Of a stretch of DNA of 13,801 nt, positions 6,466 through 12,663 are shown in pieces (position 1 is the first letter of the stretch; the number at the start of each line of letters is the position of its first letter). This stretch comes from Microbacteriaceae bacterium (GTDB lineage Bacteria; Actinomycetota; Actinomycetes; Actinomycetales; Microbacteriaceae): contig CANGGA010000010.1 in assembly GCA_947453285.1 (NCBI GenBank), forward strand, positions 1-13,801, read 5' to 3'. The translations under genes were made by a program, and so were the position numbers. Below the pieces are notes generated by a model. The model saw nothing but the letters and a program-made list of their open reading frames with translations, did not search any database and was not told the origin of the DNA.

Positions 6466-6579
6466 TTAGCCCTGGCGCTGTTTGTGGCGAGGGTTTTCGC
6501 AGATAACCATGACGCGACCGTGGCGACGAATAACTTTGCACTTGTCGCAAATCTTCTTGACGCTTGGGTTTACCTTCAT
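6466..6579 (-). CDS. rpmJ: Large-subunit ribosomal protein L36 (bL36), zinc-binding form
   Basis: This 37-residue gene runs from ATG at 6579 to TAA at 6466. The protein begins MKVNPSVKKICDKCKVIRRH and ends NPRHKQRQG. It carries the zinc ribbon of the C+ form of L36: C11, C14, C27 and H32. L36 binds 23S rRNA late in 50S assembly. Its place between infA and rpsM is the classical position. No strong Shine-Dalgarno sequence is visible (only AAGTAAGAG). The 36-base spacer from infA includes a GCAA-capped hairpin. Presence of the zinc ligands suggests there may be a zinc-free paralogue elsewhere, which this window cannot show. Confidence 0.97.
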   Translation of the reverse strand: MKVNPSVKKICDKCKVIRRHGRVMVICENPRHKQRQG

Positions 6580-6599
6580 GTCTCTTACTTCTTCTTAAG

Positions 6600-6613
6600 G
6601 GTTATTGCTAACC
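6600..6613 (-). other. GCAA-tetraloop hairpin between infA and rpmJ
   Basis: In the mRNA sense GGTTA-GCAA-TAACC gives a 5-bp stem closed by a GNRA tetraloop. It lies 2 bases after the infA stop codon and ends 20 bases before the rpmJ start. It resembles in size and loop class the two GAAA hairpins in the following spacer. Confidence 0.5.
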
Positions 6614-6615
6614 GT

Positions 6616-6837
6616 TTATTTGTAGCGATAAATAATTCGGCCACGAGTCAAGTCGTATGTGCTTAGCTCTACGATTACGCGATCCTCTGGGAGAATTCGA
6701 ATGTAGTGCTGGCGCATCTTTCCTGAGATGTGAGCCAAAACTTTGTGACCATTGTCGAGCTCTACTCTGAACATTGCGTTCGGAAGAGCTTCAACCACAC
6801 TGCCCTCGATTTCGATGACACCGTCTTTGTTGGCCAT
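6616..6837 (-). CDS. infA: Translation initiation factor IF-1
   Basis: IF-1 occupies the 30S A site during initiation. The 73-residue product MANKDGVIEIEGSVVEALPN... is a single S1/OB-fold domain. It has the conserved AMFRVELDNGHKVLAHISGK block (21-40), MRQHYIRILPEDRV (41-54) and YDLTRGRIIYRYK at the C-terminus. I chose ATG at 6837 because it gives the exact family N-terminus and follows AAAGGA. A start at 6891 would add 18 unrelated residues. It appears to be the first gene of the alpha-type cluster. A terminator ends the previous operon 133 bases upstream, and a 159-base leader with a 14-bp palindrome lies between map and infA. Confidence 0.97.
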   Translation of the reverse strand: MANKDGVIEIEGSVVEALPNAMFRVELDNGHKVLAHISGKMRQHYIRILPEDRVIVELSTYDLTRGRIIYRYK

Positions 6838-6885
6838 AAATCCTTTATCTACTAACTTTTGGCATAACGAACGCACGAAAACTTG

Positions 6886-6899
6886 ACACAAATTTGTGT
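6886..6899. promoter_or_regulatory. 14-bp perfect palindrome upstream of infA
   Basis: ACACAAATTTGTGT is a perfect 14-bp inverted repeat with no spacer, 49-62 bases before the infA start. It is AT-rich at its centre, as many dimeric regulator sites are. It could be an operator or a weak RNA stem. No regulator is identified. Confidence 0.4.
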
Positions 6900-6928
6900 G
6901 GGATTACGTGCAGAAACACCGAGTTTCA

Positions 6929-6957
6929 ATCCTATGCCTTTTCTCAGGCTTTTGCTA
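6929..6957 (-). promoter_or_regulatory. Weak candidate promoter for the infA cluster
   Basis: TAGGAT (6934-6929) fits the actinobacterial TAnnnT -10 pattern. It is 17 bases downstream of TAGCAA (6957-6952), a poor -35. A promoter is expected here because a terminator precedes the spot. A second possible -35, TTGAAA, overlaps its downstream side but has no good -10. Confidence 0.3.
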
Positions 6958-6969
6958 GTCTGAGCGGCT

Positions 6970-6992
6970 AAAAATCTGCCCAACAGGGCAAA
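6970..6992 (-). terminator. Intrinsic terminator after map
   Basis: In the mRNA sense TTTGCCC-TGTT-GGGCAGA forms a 7-bp stem (one G-U) with a 4-base loop and is followed by five T residues (6974-6970). It starts 4 bases after the map stop codon. It separates the S10-spc-secY-adk-map transcription unit from infA. Confidence 0.8.
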
Positions 6993-6996
6993 TCGG

Positions 6997-7845
6997 CTAG
7001 GCGATCGGGGTCGGCACGATTCCGAACGGGGCCAGGCCAGCTTTGCCGCCATCCGTGGCCGTTAGCACCCAGATGCCACCCTCGTGAACCGCAACGGTGT
7101 GCTCCCAGTGGGCCGCGTCTGAGCCGTCTTTGCTCGAGACTGTCCAGCCGTCTGCCAAAACCTTGACCTTGTCAGAGCCGCCGGTGACCATCGGCTCGAT
7201 GGCGACCACAAGTCCGGGCACAACCTTTGGGCCCTTGTGGCGGGTCTTGTAGTTAAAAACCGGTGGCTCCTCGTGCATGTGGCGGCCGATTCCGTGGCCG
7301 ATGTAGTCCTCGAGAATTCCATAGTCGCGACCGTGCTCTTCACCCTTTTCTAGGATGAACGCCTCGATTGCTGTGCCTACCTCGTTGAGGTGTTCGGCCT
7401 TGGCGAGAGCGGCGATGCCAACCCAGAGCGAACCCTCGGTTACGTCGCTGAGCTGCTGGCGGGCGGCAACGAGTTCATCGTTGCCACTGCCAGGCACAAC
7501 CATGGTGAACGCGCTGTCGCCGTTCCATTCGTTGATCTCTGCGCCGCAGTCGATTGAGATGATGTCTCCTGCCGCGAGCACGCGATCAGGGCGAGGAATT
7601 CCGTGAACGATCTCGTCGTTTATTGACGAGCAAATTGTGTGCGAATAGCCCTCGACCAACTGAAAGTTTGAGTGGGCGCCCATTTTGCGCATGGTGTCGT
7701 CTGCGATCTTGTCGAGCTCTAGGGTCGAGACTCCAGGTTTGATTGCGGCGCGAACCGCATTTAGTGCAGCTTCTGTAATCAGGCCAGCCTCGCGCATCAA
7801 GAGAATCTGCGCGTTGTTTTTTGCTGTGTAGTCTTCGCGTGACAT
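6997..7845 (-). CDS. map: Type I methionine aminopeptidase
   Basis: It removes the initiator Met from new proteins as they leave the ribosome. The pita-bread fold's five metal ligands are all present: D99, D110, H184, E217 and E248, in the contexts SIDCG, NGDSAF, GHGIG, AIEPM and HWEHT. The substrate-contacting histidine H81 (DEIVHGIP) is also present. At 282 residues it is within the range of actinobacterial MetAPs and lacks the N-terminal zinc-finger linker of eukaryotic forms. The ATG overlaps the adk stop in TAATG, so translation is coupled. It ends the secY-adk-map tail of the spc cluster, and a terminator follows directly. Confidence 0.98.
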   Translation of the reverse strand: MSREDYTAKNNAQILLMREAGLITEAALNAVRAAIKPGVSTLELDKIADDTMRKMGAHSNFQLVEGYSHTICSSINDEIVHGIPRPDRVLAAGDIISIDCGAEINEWNGDSAFTMVVPGSGNDELVAARQQLSDVTEGSLWVGIAALAKAEHLNEVGTAIEAFILEKGEEHGRDYGILEDYIGHGIGRHMHEEPPVFNYKTRHKGPKVVPGLVVAIEPMVTGGSDKVKVLADGWTVSSKDGSDAAHWEHTVAVHEGGIWVLTATDGGKAGLAPFGIVPTPIA

Positions 7846-8429
7846 TAGTTTTTTGCGATGCCGCGTTCTGCGAGTGCATCGACGATGCGCGCGGTTACCT
7901 CGGCAACTTCGCCGAGACCATCGACGGTGACAACCAAATTGCGAGCGGCATAAACCGAAACCAGTGGCGCGGTCTGCTCTTCATAAACTTCGAGTCGACG
8001 ACGAATAACGTCTTCGGTGTCATCGGCGCGACCCTGCTCAATCGCACGGTTCAACAAACGACGAACAACTTCGTCGACGTCTGCGGTGAGCATGACAACC
8101 GCGTCGAGCTGCTGTGAGTGAGATGCAAGGATGTCGTCGAGTTCTGCTACCTGATCTGCTGTGCGAGGGTAGCCATCTAGCAAGAAGCCATCGGCTGCGT
8201 CTGCTTGTGAAAGACGGTCGCGAACCAGCTCGTTGGTGAGCGAGTCTGGAACATACTCGCCGCGATCCATGAAAGCCTTGGCCTGCTTGCCGAGCTTGGT
8301 TTCGTTCTTTACGTTGTGACGAAAGATGTCGCCGGTCGAAATAGCAGGGATGCCGAAAGCTACTGAAAGTTGCTCAGCCTGTGTTCCCTTGCCGGCACCT
8401 GGCATGCCGATCAAGAGGAGGCGGGTCAC
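7845..8429 (-). CDS. adk: Adenylate kinase, short-LID form, GTG start
   Basis: It interconverts ATP + AMP and 2 ADP in the cytoplasm. The 194-residue protein has the P-loop GMPGAGKGT (8-16), the AMP-binding STGDIFR (31-37) and the FLLDGYPRT segment (82-90). Its short LID, around GRADDTEDVIRRRL (133-146), has no Cys4 zinc site. The short LID is characteristic of actinobacterial (for example mycobacterial) Adk, against about 214 residues in E. coli. GTG at 8429 overlaps the secY TGA in GTGA, a 4-base coupling overlap. Its own stop overlaps map in TAATG. Confidence 0.97.
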   Translation of the reverse strand: MTRLLLIGMPGAGKGTQAEQLSVAFGIPAISTGDIFRHNVKNETKLGKQAKAFMDRGEYVPDSLTNELVRDRLSQADAADGFLLDGYPRTADQVAELDDILASHSQQLDAVVMLTADVDEVVRRLLNRAIEQGRADDTEDVIRRRLEVYEEQTAPLVSVYAARNLVVTVDGLGEVAEVTARIVDALAERGIAKN

Positions 8430-9739
8430 TTTAGAAGACCCTCGTAGTTGCGCTGCTGCATCTGCGCGTTGATCTGCTTTACAGTCTCAAGGCCGACACC
8501 GACGATGATCAAAATCGAGGTTCCACCGAATGGGAAGTTCTGGTTGGCACCAACCAACGAGAAGGCCACTAGCGGAATCAATGCGATTGCACCGAGGTAA
8601 AGAGCACCCGGGAAGGTAATGCGGCTAAGCACATACTCAAGGAACTCGGTGGTCGGACGACCAGCGCGAATGCCCGGAATGAATCCACCGTAGTTCTTCA
8701 TGTTGTCGCTGACCTCTTCAGGGTTGAAGGTGATCGCTACATAGAAGTAGGTGAAGCCGACGATTAGCAAGAAGTACAAGATCATGTAAAGCGGGTGGTC
8801 ACCCTTGGTTAGGTAGTTCGATACCCAAGTGACCCAAGCCTGAACTTTGCCGTTCTTGTCTGGCTGGTTGAACTGCGCGATAAGAGCTGGCAAGTAAAGC
8901 AAGCTCGAAGCGAAGATAACTGGAACCACACCGGCCATGTTGACCTTGATTGGAATGTAGGTGCTCTGACCGCCGTATTCACGACGACCGACAACGCGCT
9001 TTGCATACTGAACCGGAATTCGGCGCTGCGACTGCTCAACCAAGATGACGAGGCCGACGATCAAAACACCGATGCCGATAACCACTAGCAAGGTTTCGAT
9101 GCTCTTGGTCTCAGCGATTGAGATAAGTGATGCAGGAAACTTTGCTGCGATTGAGGTGAAGATAAGAAGTGACATACCGTTGCCAACGCCGCGCTCGGTT
9201 AGAAGCTCGCCTAGCCACATGATCAAACCGGTTCCTGCGGTCATGGTGATGACCATAAGAGCGATTGCAAGTGGTGAGGTGTCGGTAAGAATCTGTGAAA
9301 CACAGCTTGCACCGAACAGTGCACCCTGGCGAGCAACAGCAATCAAAGTGGTCGACTGAAGCACACCAAGTGCAATGGTCAAGTAACGGGTGTACTGGGT
9401 AAGAGTTGCCTGTCCGGCCTGTCCCTCTTTGTAGAGAGTCTCAAAGCGAGGAATAACCACACGCAAAAGCTGAGTGATGATCGACGCAGTGATGTAAGGC
9501 ATGATTCCCAGTGCGAACACTGAGAGCTGAAGCAAAGCGCCACCGCTGAATAGGTTCACTAGCTCATAGAGACCCGAGGTGTTCTGGGTCGCAGCGAGAC
9601 ACTTCTGAACGTTGCCGTAGTTTACGAATGGGGCAGGGATGAACGAGCCCAAACGGAAAATAGCAACAATGAAAAGCGTGAACAGCAGCTTGTTGCGCAA
9701 GTCCGGAGTACGGAATGCACGAATGACGGCGCTAAACAA
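8426..9739 (-). CDS. secY: Preprotein translocase subunit SecY, TTG start
   Basis: SecY is the channel of the Sec translocon in the plasma membrane. The 437-residue protein has the expected ten hydrophobic segments. These include TM1 at about 17-35 (LLFTLFIVAIFRLGSFIPAP) and the plug/TM2 signature within 64-92 (FSGGALLQLSVFALGIMPYI). The TM4-TM5 region, the basic cytoplasmic loop QSQRRIPVQYAKRVVGRREYGG, and the C-terminal QINAQMQQRNYEGLLK follow. TTG at 9739 is chosen because it begins the conserved actinobacterial start (L)FSAVIRAFRTPDLRNK and lies 7 bases after an AGGAGG Shine-Dalgarno. It follows rplO by 32 bases and overlaps adk. Confidence 0.98.
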   Translation of the reverse strand: MFSAVIRAFRTPDLRNKLLFTLFIVAIFRLGSFIPAPFVNYGNVQKCLAATQNTSGLYELVNLFSGGALLQLSVFALGIMPYITASIITQLLRVVIPRFETLYKEGQAGQATLTQYTRYLTIALGVLQSTTLIAVARQGALFGASCVSQILTDTSPLAIALMVITMTAGTGLIMWLGELLTERGVGNGMSLLIFTSIAAKFPASLISIAETKSIETLLVVIGIGVLIVGLVILVEQSQRRIPVQYAKRVVGRREYGGQSTYIPIKVNMAGVVPVIFASSLLYLPALIAQFNQPDKNGKVQAWVTWVSNYLTKGDHPLYMILYFLLIVGFTYFYVAITFNPEEVSDNMKNYGGFIPGIRAGRPTTEFLEYVLSRITFPGALYLGAIALIPLVAFSLVGANQNFPFGGTSILIIVGVGLETVKQINAQMQQRNYEGLLK

Positions 9740-9771
9740 CAGCAGGCCTCCTGGCTAGTAGAGCTCGGTGA

Positions 9772-10422
9772 TTACTCGTTGACCGAGCCACCAGCTGCGA
9801 CGATCTTCTCGGCTGCAGAGCGCGAGACCTTGTCGACAGTGATGTTCAGTTTAACCGAGATGTCGCCGTTGCCTAGAACCTTTACAGGCTCGTTCTTACG
9901 AACCATGCCCTTTGCGATCAGGTCAGCTTTGGTTACGGTGCCGCCCTTAGGGAACATCTCTGCTAGAGCCTCAACGTTGACTACCTGGTACTCAACGCGG
10001 AATGGGTTCTTGAAGCCACGAAGCTTAGGGGTGCGCATTACTAGACGAACACCACCACCTTCGAAACCTGGGCGAACCTGGTAACGAGCCTTTGTACCCT
10101 TGGTACCACGGCCAGCAGTCTTACCCTTAGAACCTTCACCACGACCAACGCGGGTGCGGTCTTTCTTCGAGCCTGGCGCTGGGCGCAAGTGGTGCAGCTT
10201 TAGAACGGTTACCTTCTCCTTTGGAGCGGCTTCCTTCTTTGCTGCTGGCTTTGCAGCTGCCTTAGCAGCTGGTGCCTTCTCGACCTTTTCTGCGGCAGCA
10301 GCCTTAGGAGCAGCAGCCTTAGCCGGTGCTGCCTTTGCTGCAGGAGCCTTCTTCTCAGCAGCTGGCTTTGCAGCTGCCTTTGGAGCAGCAGCTTTAGCTG
10401 CTGGCTTCTTGTCGTCTGCCAT
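9772..10422 (-). CDS. rplO: Large-subunit ribosomal protein L15 (uL15) with long Lys/Ala/Pro N-terminal extension
   Basis: L15 is a 50S assembly protein. The conserved core starts at about residue 71 (VTVLKLHHLRPAPGSKKDRTRVGRGEGSKG...). It includes GKTAGRGTKGTKAR, FEGGGVRLVMRTPKLRGF and the C-terminal KVSRSAAEKIVAAGG. That leaves about 146 residues, the usual L15 length. The first 70 residues are an extension made almost only of Ala, Lys, Pro and Glu, like histone H1-type tails. KAAAKPAA occurs at 15-22 and 54-61, encoded by a 19-base exact direct repeat 117 bases apart. ATG at 10422 follows GAGGAG and overlaps the rpmD stop in TAATG, so the extension appears to be translated. An internal start closer to the core is not evident. 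Confidence 0.96.
   Translation of the reverse strand: MADDKKPAAKAAAPKAAAKPAAEKKAPAAKAAPAKAAAPKAAAAEKVEKAPAAKAAAKPAAKKEAAPKEKVTVLKLHHLRPAPGSKKDRTRVGRGEGSKGKTAGRGTKGTKARYQVRPGFEGGGVRLVMRTPKLRGFKNPFRVEYQVVNVEALAEMFPKGGTVTKADLIAKGMVRKNEPVKVLGNGDISVKLNITVDKVSRSAAEKIVAAGGSVNE
10245..10380. repeat. In-frame 19-base direct repeat inside rplO
   Basis: CTGGCTTTGCAGCTGCCTT occurs at 10245-10263 and again at 10362-10380 (plus-strand reading), 117 bases or 39 codons apart. Both copies encode the KAAAKPAA element of the L15 N-terminal extension. This suggests the tail grew or changes by duplication or slippage of Ala/Lys codons. Confidence 0.8.
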
Positions 10423-10607
10423 TAGTTGATCTCCTCAACCTTTACGAGGTGAGCCACGGTGCGAACCATTCCGCGCAACGAGTTCGAGTCTTCCTTGACG
10501 ACAATGTCGCCAATTCGCTTGAGCCCGAGGGTACGCATGGTTTCGCGCTGGTTTGGCTTGCCACCAATTTCACTCTTGATTTGGGTAACTTTTAGACGAA
10601 CGGCCAT
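10422..10607 (-). CDS. rpmD: Large-subunit ribosomal protein L30 (uL30)
   Basis: The 61-residue protein matches the compact bacterial L30 fold. It has RLKVTQIKSEIGGKPNQRET, then MRTLGLKRIGDIVVKED (the family signature) and NSLRGMVRTVAHLVKVEE. L30 binds 23S rRNA in the 50S subunit. It lies in its usual place between rpsE and rplO. Both junctions are TAATG overlaps, so it is translationally linked to its neighbours on both sides. Confidence 0.98.
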   Translation of the reverse strand: MAVRLKVTQIKSEIGGKPNQRETMRTLGLKRIGDIVVKEDSNSLRGMVRTVAHLVKVEEIN

Positions 10608-11275
10608 TAGACACCTGCCTTGTTCTGCTCACGAAGTAGACCTGCTGGTGCTACCTCATCGATGCTCAAGCCACGGCGAGCAGCAACAGCTGCTGGCTCT
10701 TCGAGCTGACGCAATGCAGCAACGGTGGCGTGAACGATGTTGATGGTGTTCGACGAACCGAGCGACTTGCTCAATACGTCGTGGATGCCTGCGCACTCGA
10801 GAACTGCACGAACTGGACCACCGGCGATAACTCCGGTACCTGCTGATGCAGGACGAAGGAGTACAACACCAGCAGCAGCCTCGCCCTGAACTGGGTGAGG
10901 AATAGTGCTGTTTACGCGTGGAACGCGGAAGAAGTTCTTCTTCGCCTCTTCGACACCCTTAGCGATTGCTGACGGAACTTCTTTCGACTTTCCGTAGCCA
11001 ACGCCAACTAGACCATTGCCGTCGCCGACAACTACTAGTGCGGTGAAGCTGAAGCGACGACCACCCTTGACCACCTTTGAAACACGGTTGATGGTGACAA
11101 CGCGCTCTAGGAATGGGCTCTTGTTCTCTTCGCGGTCGCGACGCTCTCCACGAGGTGCGCGCTCACGGCCGCCGCGACGAGCTTCGCGCTCGTTTGCGTC
11201 AACAGCTGGTGCGCCCTTGTCGGTTGCGTCTGCAGATACTTCTGCAACTGCTACTTCTGAATTGATTTCGGTCAT
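10607..11275 (-). CDS. rpsE: Small-subunit ribosomal protein S5 (uS5)
   Basis: S5 lies at the mRNA entry side of the 30S and affects decoding accuracy. The 222-residue protein is longer than E. coli S5 (about 166) because of an N-terminal extension of about 50 residues. That extension is acidic at first, then Arg/Glu-rich (RRGGRERAPRGERRDREE). The N-terminal dsRNA-binding-like domain starts near FLERVVTINRVSKVVKGGRR. It holds the signature GDGNGLVGVGYGKSKEVPSA (84-103). The C-terminal domain includes HPVQGEAAAGVVLLRPASAGTGVIAGG and AGIHDVLSKSLGS. ATG at 11275 overlaps the rplR stop in TAATG and follows GGAGG in the end of rplR. Confidence 0.97.
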   Translation of the reverse strand: MTEINSEVAVAEVSADATDKGAPAVDANEREARRGGRERAPRGERRDREENKSPFLERVVTINRVSKVVKGGRRFSFTALVVVGDGNGLVGVGYGKSKEVPSAIAKGVEEAKKNFFRVPRVNSTIPHPVQGEAAAGVVLLRPASAGTGVIAGGPVRAVLECAGIHDVLSKSLGSSNTINIVHATVAALRQLEEPAAVAARRGLSIDEVAPAGLLREQNKAGV

Positions 11276-11652
11276 TAGAGAACCAAACCTCCCTCGCGAG
11301 CAGCGTCTGCAATTGCAGCGATGCGACCCGCATACTTGTTGCCGCCGCGGTCGAATACGACCTCGGTAACGCCTGCGCTCTTAGCGCGCTCTGCGATCAA
11401 CTGACCGACCTTGACTGACTTTGCAGTCTTGTCGCCGTCGAACTTGCGAAGATCGGCTTCCATGGTTGAAGCAGAAGCCAGGGTGATGCCCTTGCTGTCG
11501 TCTACAACCTGAACGAATACGTGACGCGCTGAGCGGGTTACGACTAGACGTGGACGCGATGCAGTGCCAGCTAGCTTCTTGCGAAGACGTAGGTGGCGAC
11601 GGTCGCGAGCGTCTGCCTTGCTCTTGCCGCGGTTCTTTGGAATAAGAGCCAT
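11275..11652 (-). CDS. rplR: Large-subunit ribosomal protein L18 (uL18)
   Basis: L18 binds 5S rRNA and forms part of the central protuberance with L5. The 125-residue protein has the basic N-terminus MALIPKNRGKSKADARDRRHLRLRK with a normal core. That core contains GTASRPRLVVTRSARHVFVQVVDD, TLASASTME, GQLIAERAKSAGVTEVVFDRGG and the terminal YAGRIAAIADAAREGGL. ATG at 11652 lies 2 bases after the rplF stop (TAATCATG). Its TAA overlaps the rpsE start. Confidence 0.98.
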   Translation of the reverse strand: MALIPKNRGKSKADARDRRHLRLRKKLAGTASRPRLVVTRSARHVFVQVVDDSKGITLASASTMEADLRKFDGDKTAKSVKVGQLIAERAKSAGVTEVVFDRGGNKYAGRIAAIADAAREGGLVL

Positions 11653-11654
11653 GA

Positions 11655-12191
11655 TTACTTACCTGACTTTCCGGCCTTGCGACGAACAACTTCGCCAGCG
11701 TAACGAACACCCTTGCCCTTGTAAGGCTCTGGCTTGCGTAGCTTGCGTAGGTTCGCGGCAACTTCACCGACGGCCTGCTTGTCAATTCCTGACACGACGA
11801 CCTTGGTGTTGCCTTCTACGGTGAAGGTGATGCCCGCAGGGGCCTTCACCAAAATTGGGTGTGAGTAACCAAGTGCGAACTCAATGTCTGAGCCCTTCGC
11901 AGTTACACGGTAACCAGTACCAACGATTTCAAGTCCCTTGGTGTAACCCTCGGTGACTCCAACGATCTGGTTTGAGATCAAGGTGCGAGTTAGTCCGTGA
12001 AGCGAACGTGAAACACGCTCGTCGTCTGGACGTGAAACGACAACAACGCCGTCTTCAAGCGCAACAGTGATTGGGCTAGCAACGGTTAGGTTCAACTGAC
12101 CCTTTGGGCCCTTGACCGAAACGTCTGCTCCGTCAATCTTTACTTCGACGCCGGCAGGAACCGGAATCGGCATCTTTCCAATACGTGACAT
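11655..12191 (-). CDS. rplF: Large-subunit ribosomal protein L6 (uL6)
   Basis: L6 sits near the factor-binding region of the 50S, close to the sarcin-ricin loop. The 178-residue length is normal. It has the N-terminal repeat domain MSRIGKMPIPVPAGVEVKI with VSVKGPKGQLNL, the second repeat around GYRVTAKGSDIEFALGYSHP, and the diagnostic C-terminus RKPEPYKGKGVRYAGE followed by a basic tail. ATG at 12191 is 6 bases after the rpsH stop, and the gene ends 2 bases before rplR. Confidence 0.98.
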   Translation of the reverse strand: MSRIGKMPIPVPAGVEVKIDGADVSVKGPKGQLNLTVASPITVALEDGVVVVSRPDDERVSRSLHGLTRTLISNQIVGVTEGYTKGLEIVGTGYRVTAKGSDIEFALGYSHPILVKAPAGITFTVEGNTKVVVSGIDKQAVGEVAANLRKLRKPEPYKGKGVRYAGEVVRRKAGKSGK

Positions 12192-12197
12192 AAGTGA

Positions 12198-12596
12198 TTA
12201 CCAAACGTAGGCGAGAACTTCTCCGCCTACTCCCTTCTTGGCTGCCTGGCGGTCAGTTAGAAGACCGCTAGAGGTTGACAAGATTGCGATGCCCAAGCCA
12301 CCAAGAACGCGAGGAAGCTCAGTTGACTTTGCGTAAACGCGAAGACCTGGCTTTGAAACACGCTTGATGCCAGCGATTGAACGCTCGCGGTTAGGGCCGA
12401 ACTTTAGATCGATGGTAAGAGTCTTACCAACTTTCGCTTCTTCAACCTTGATGCTTGCAATGTAGCCCTCTGACTTGAGGATCTCTGCGATGTTTGCCTT
12501 TAGCTTGCTGTAAGGCAGGCTAACGGTTTCGTGGTACGCAGAGTTTGCATTGCGCAGCCGGGTCAGAAAATCTGCTACCGGGTCTGTCATTGTCAT
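12198..12596 (-). CDS. rpsH: Small-subunit ribosomal protein S8 (uS8)
   Basis: S8 binds 16S helix 21 early in 30S assembly and, in E. coli, represses the spc operon. The 132-residue protein starts MTMTDPVADFLTRLRNANSA, the usual actinobacterial N-terminus. It has VSLPYSKLKANIAEILKSEGYI and the diagnostic end ILSTSSGLLTDRQAAKKGVGGEVLAYVW (105-132). ATG at 12596 gives this N-terminus; the in-frame ATG two codons later is less likely. A 67-base spacer separates it from rplE, where rpsN is found in many bacteria. The spacer holds a composite hairpin just before the AAGGA ribosome-binding site. Confidence 0.98.
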   Translation of the reverse strand: MTMTDPVADFLTRLRNANSAYHETVSLPYSKLKANIAEILKSEGYIASIKVEEAKVGKTLTIDLKFGPNRERSIAGIKRVSKPGLRVYAKSTELPRVLGGLGIAILSTSSGLLTDRQAAKKGVGGEVLAYVW

Positions 12597-12615
12597 TTAT
12601 TGCTGCTTTCCTTGG

Positions 12616-12648
12616 AGGTATCCAGAGTCTTTACAAGAAACTGGACCT
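12616..12648 (-). promoter_or_regulatory. Composite hairpin directly upstream of the rpsH ribosome binding site
   Basis: In the mRNA sense AGG-TCCAG-TT-TCTT-GTA-AAGA-CT-CTGGA-TA-CCT folds into 12 base pairs. It has a 3-bp base, a 2-base bulge (TA), 5 pairs, a symmetrical 2x2 internal loop (TT/CT), 4 pairs and a 3-base loop. It ends 2 bases before the AAGGA that serves rpsH. No U-run follows, so it is not a terminator. A feedback site, for example for S8, is possible but unproven. Confidence 0.5.
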
Positions 12649-12663
12649 TACCAATGTGTTGGG

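Noticed and set aside
6616..6891. 91-residue IF-1 from a start at 6891
   Set aside because: The added residues are unlike IF-1, while ATG at 6837 gives the canonical MANKDG start with AAAGGA upstream.
6883..6911. Perfect TTGACA on the plus strand in the infA leader
   Set aside because: No matching -10 is found at 16-18 bases, and the only thing downstream on that strand is the antisense of map.
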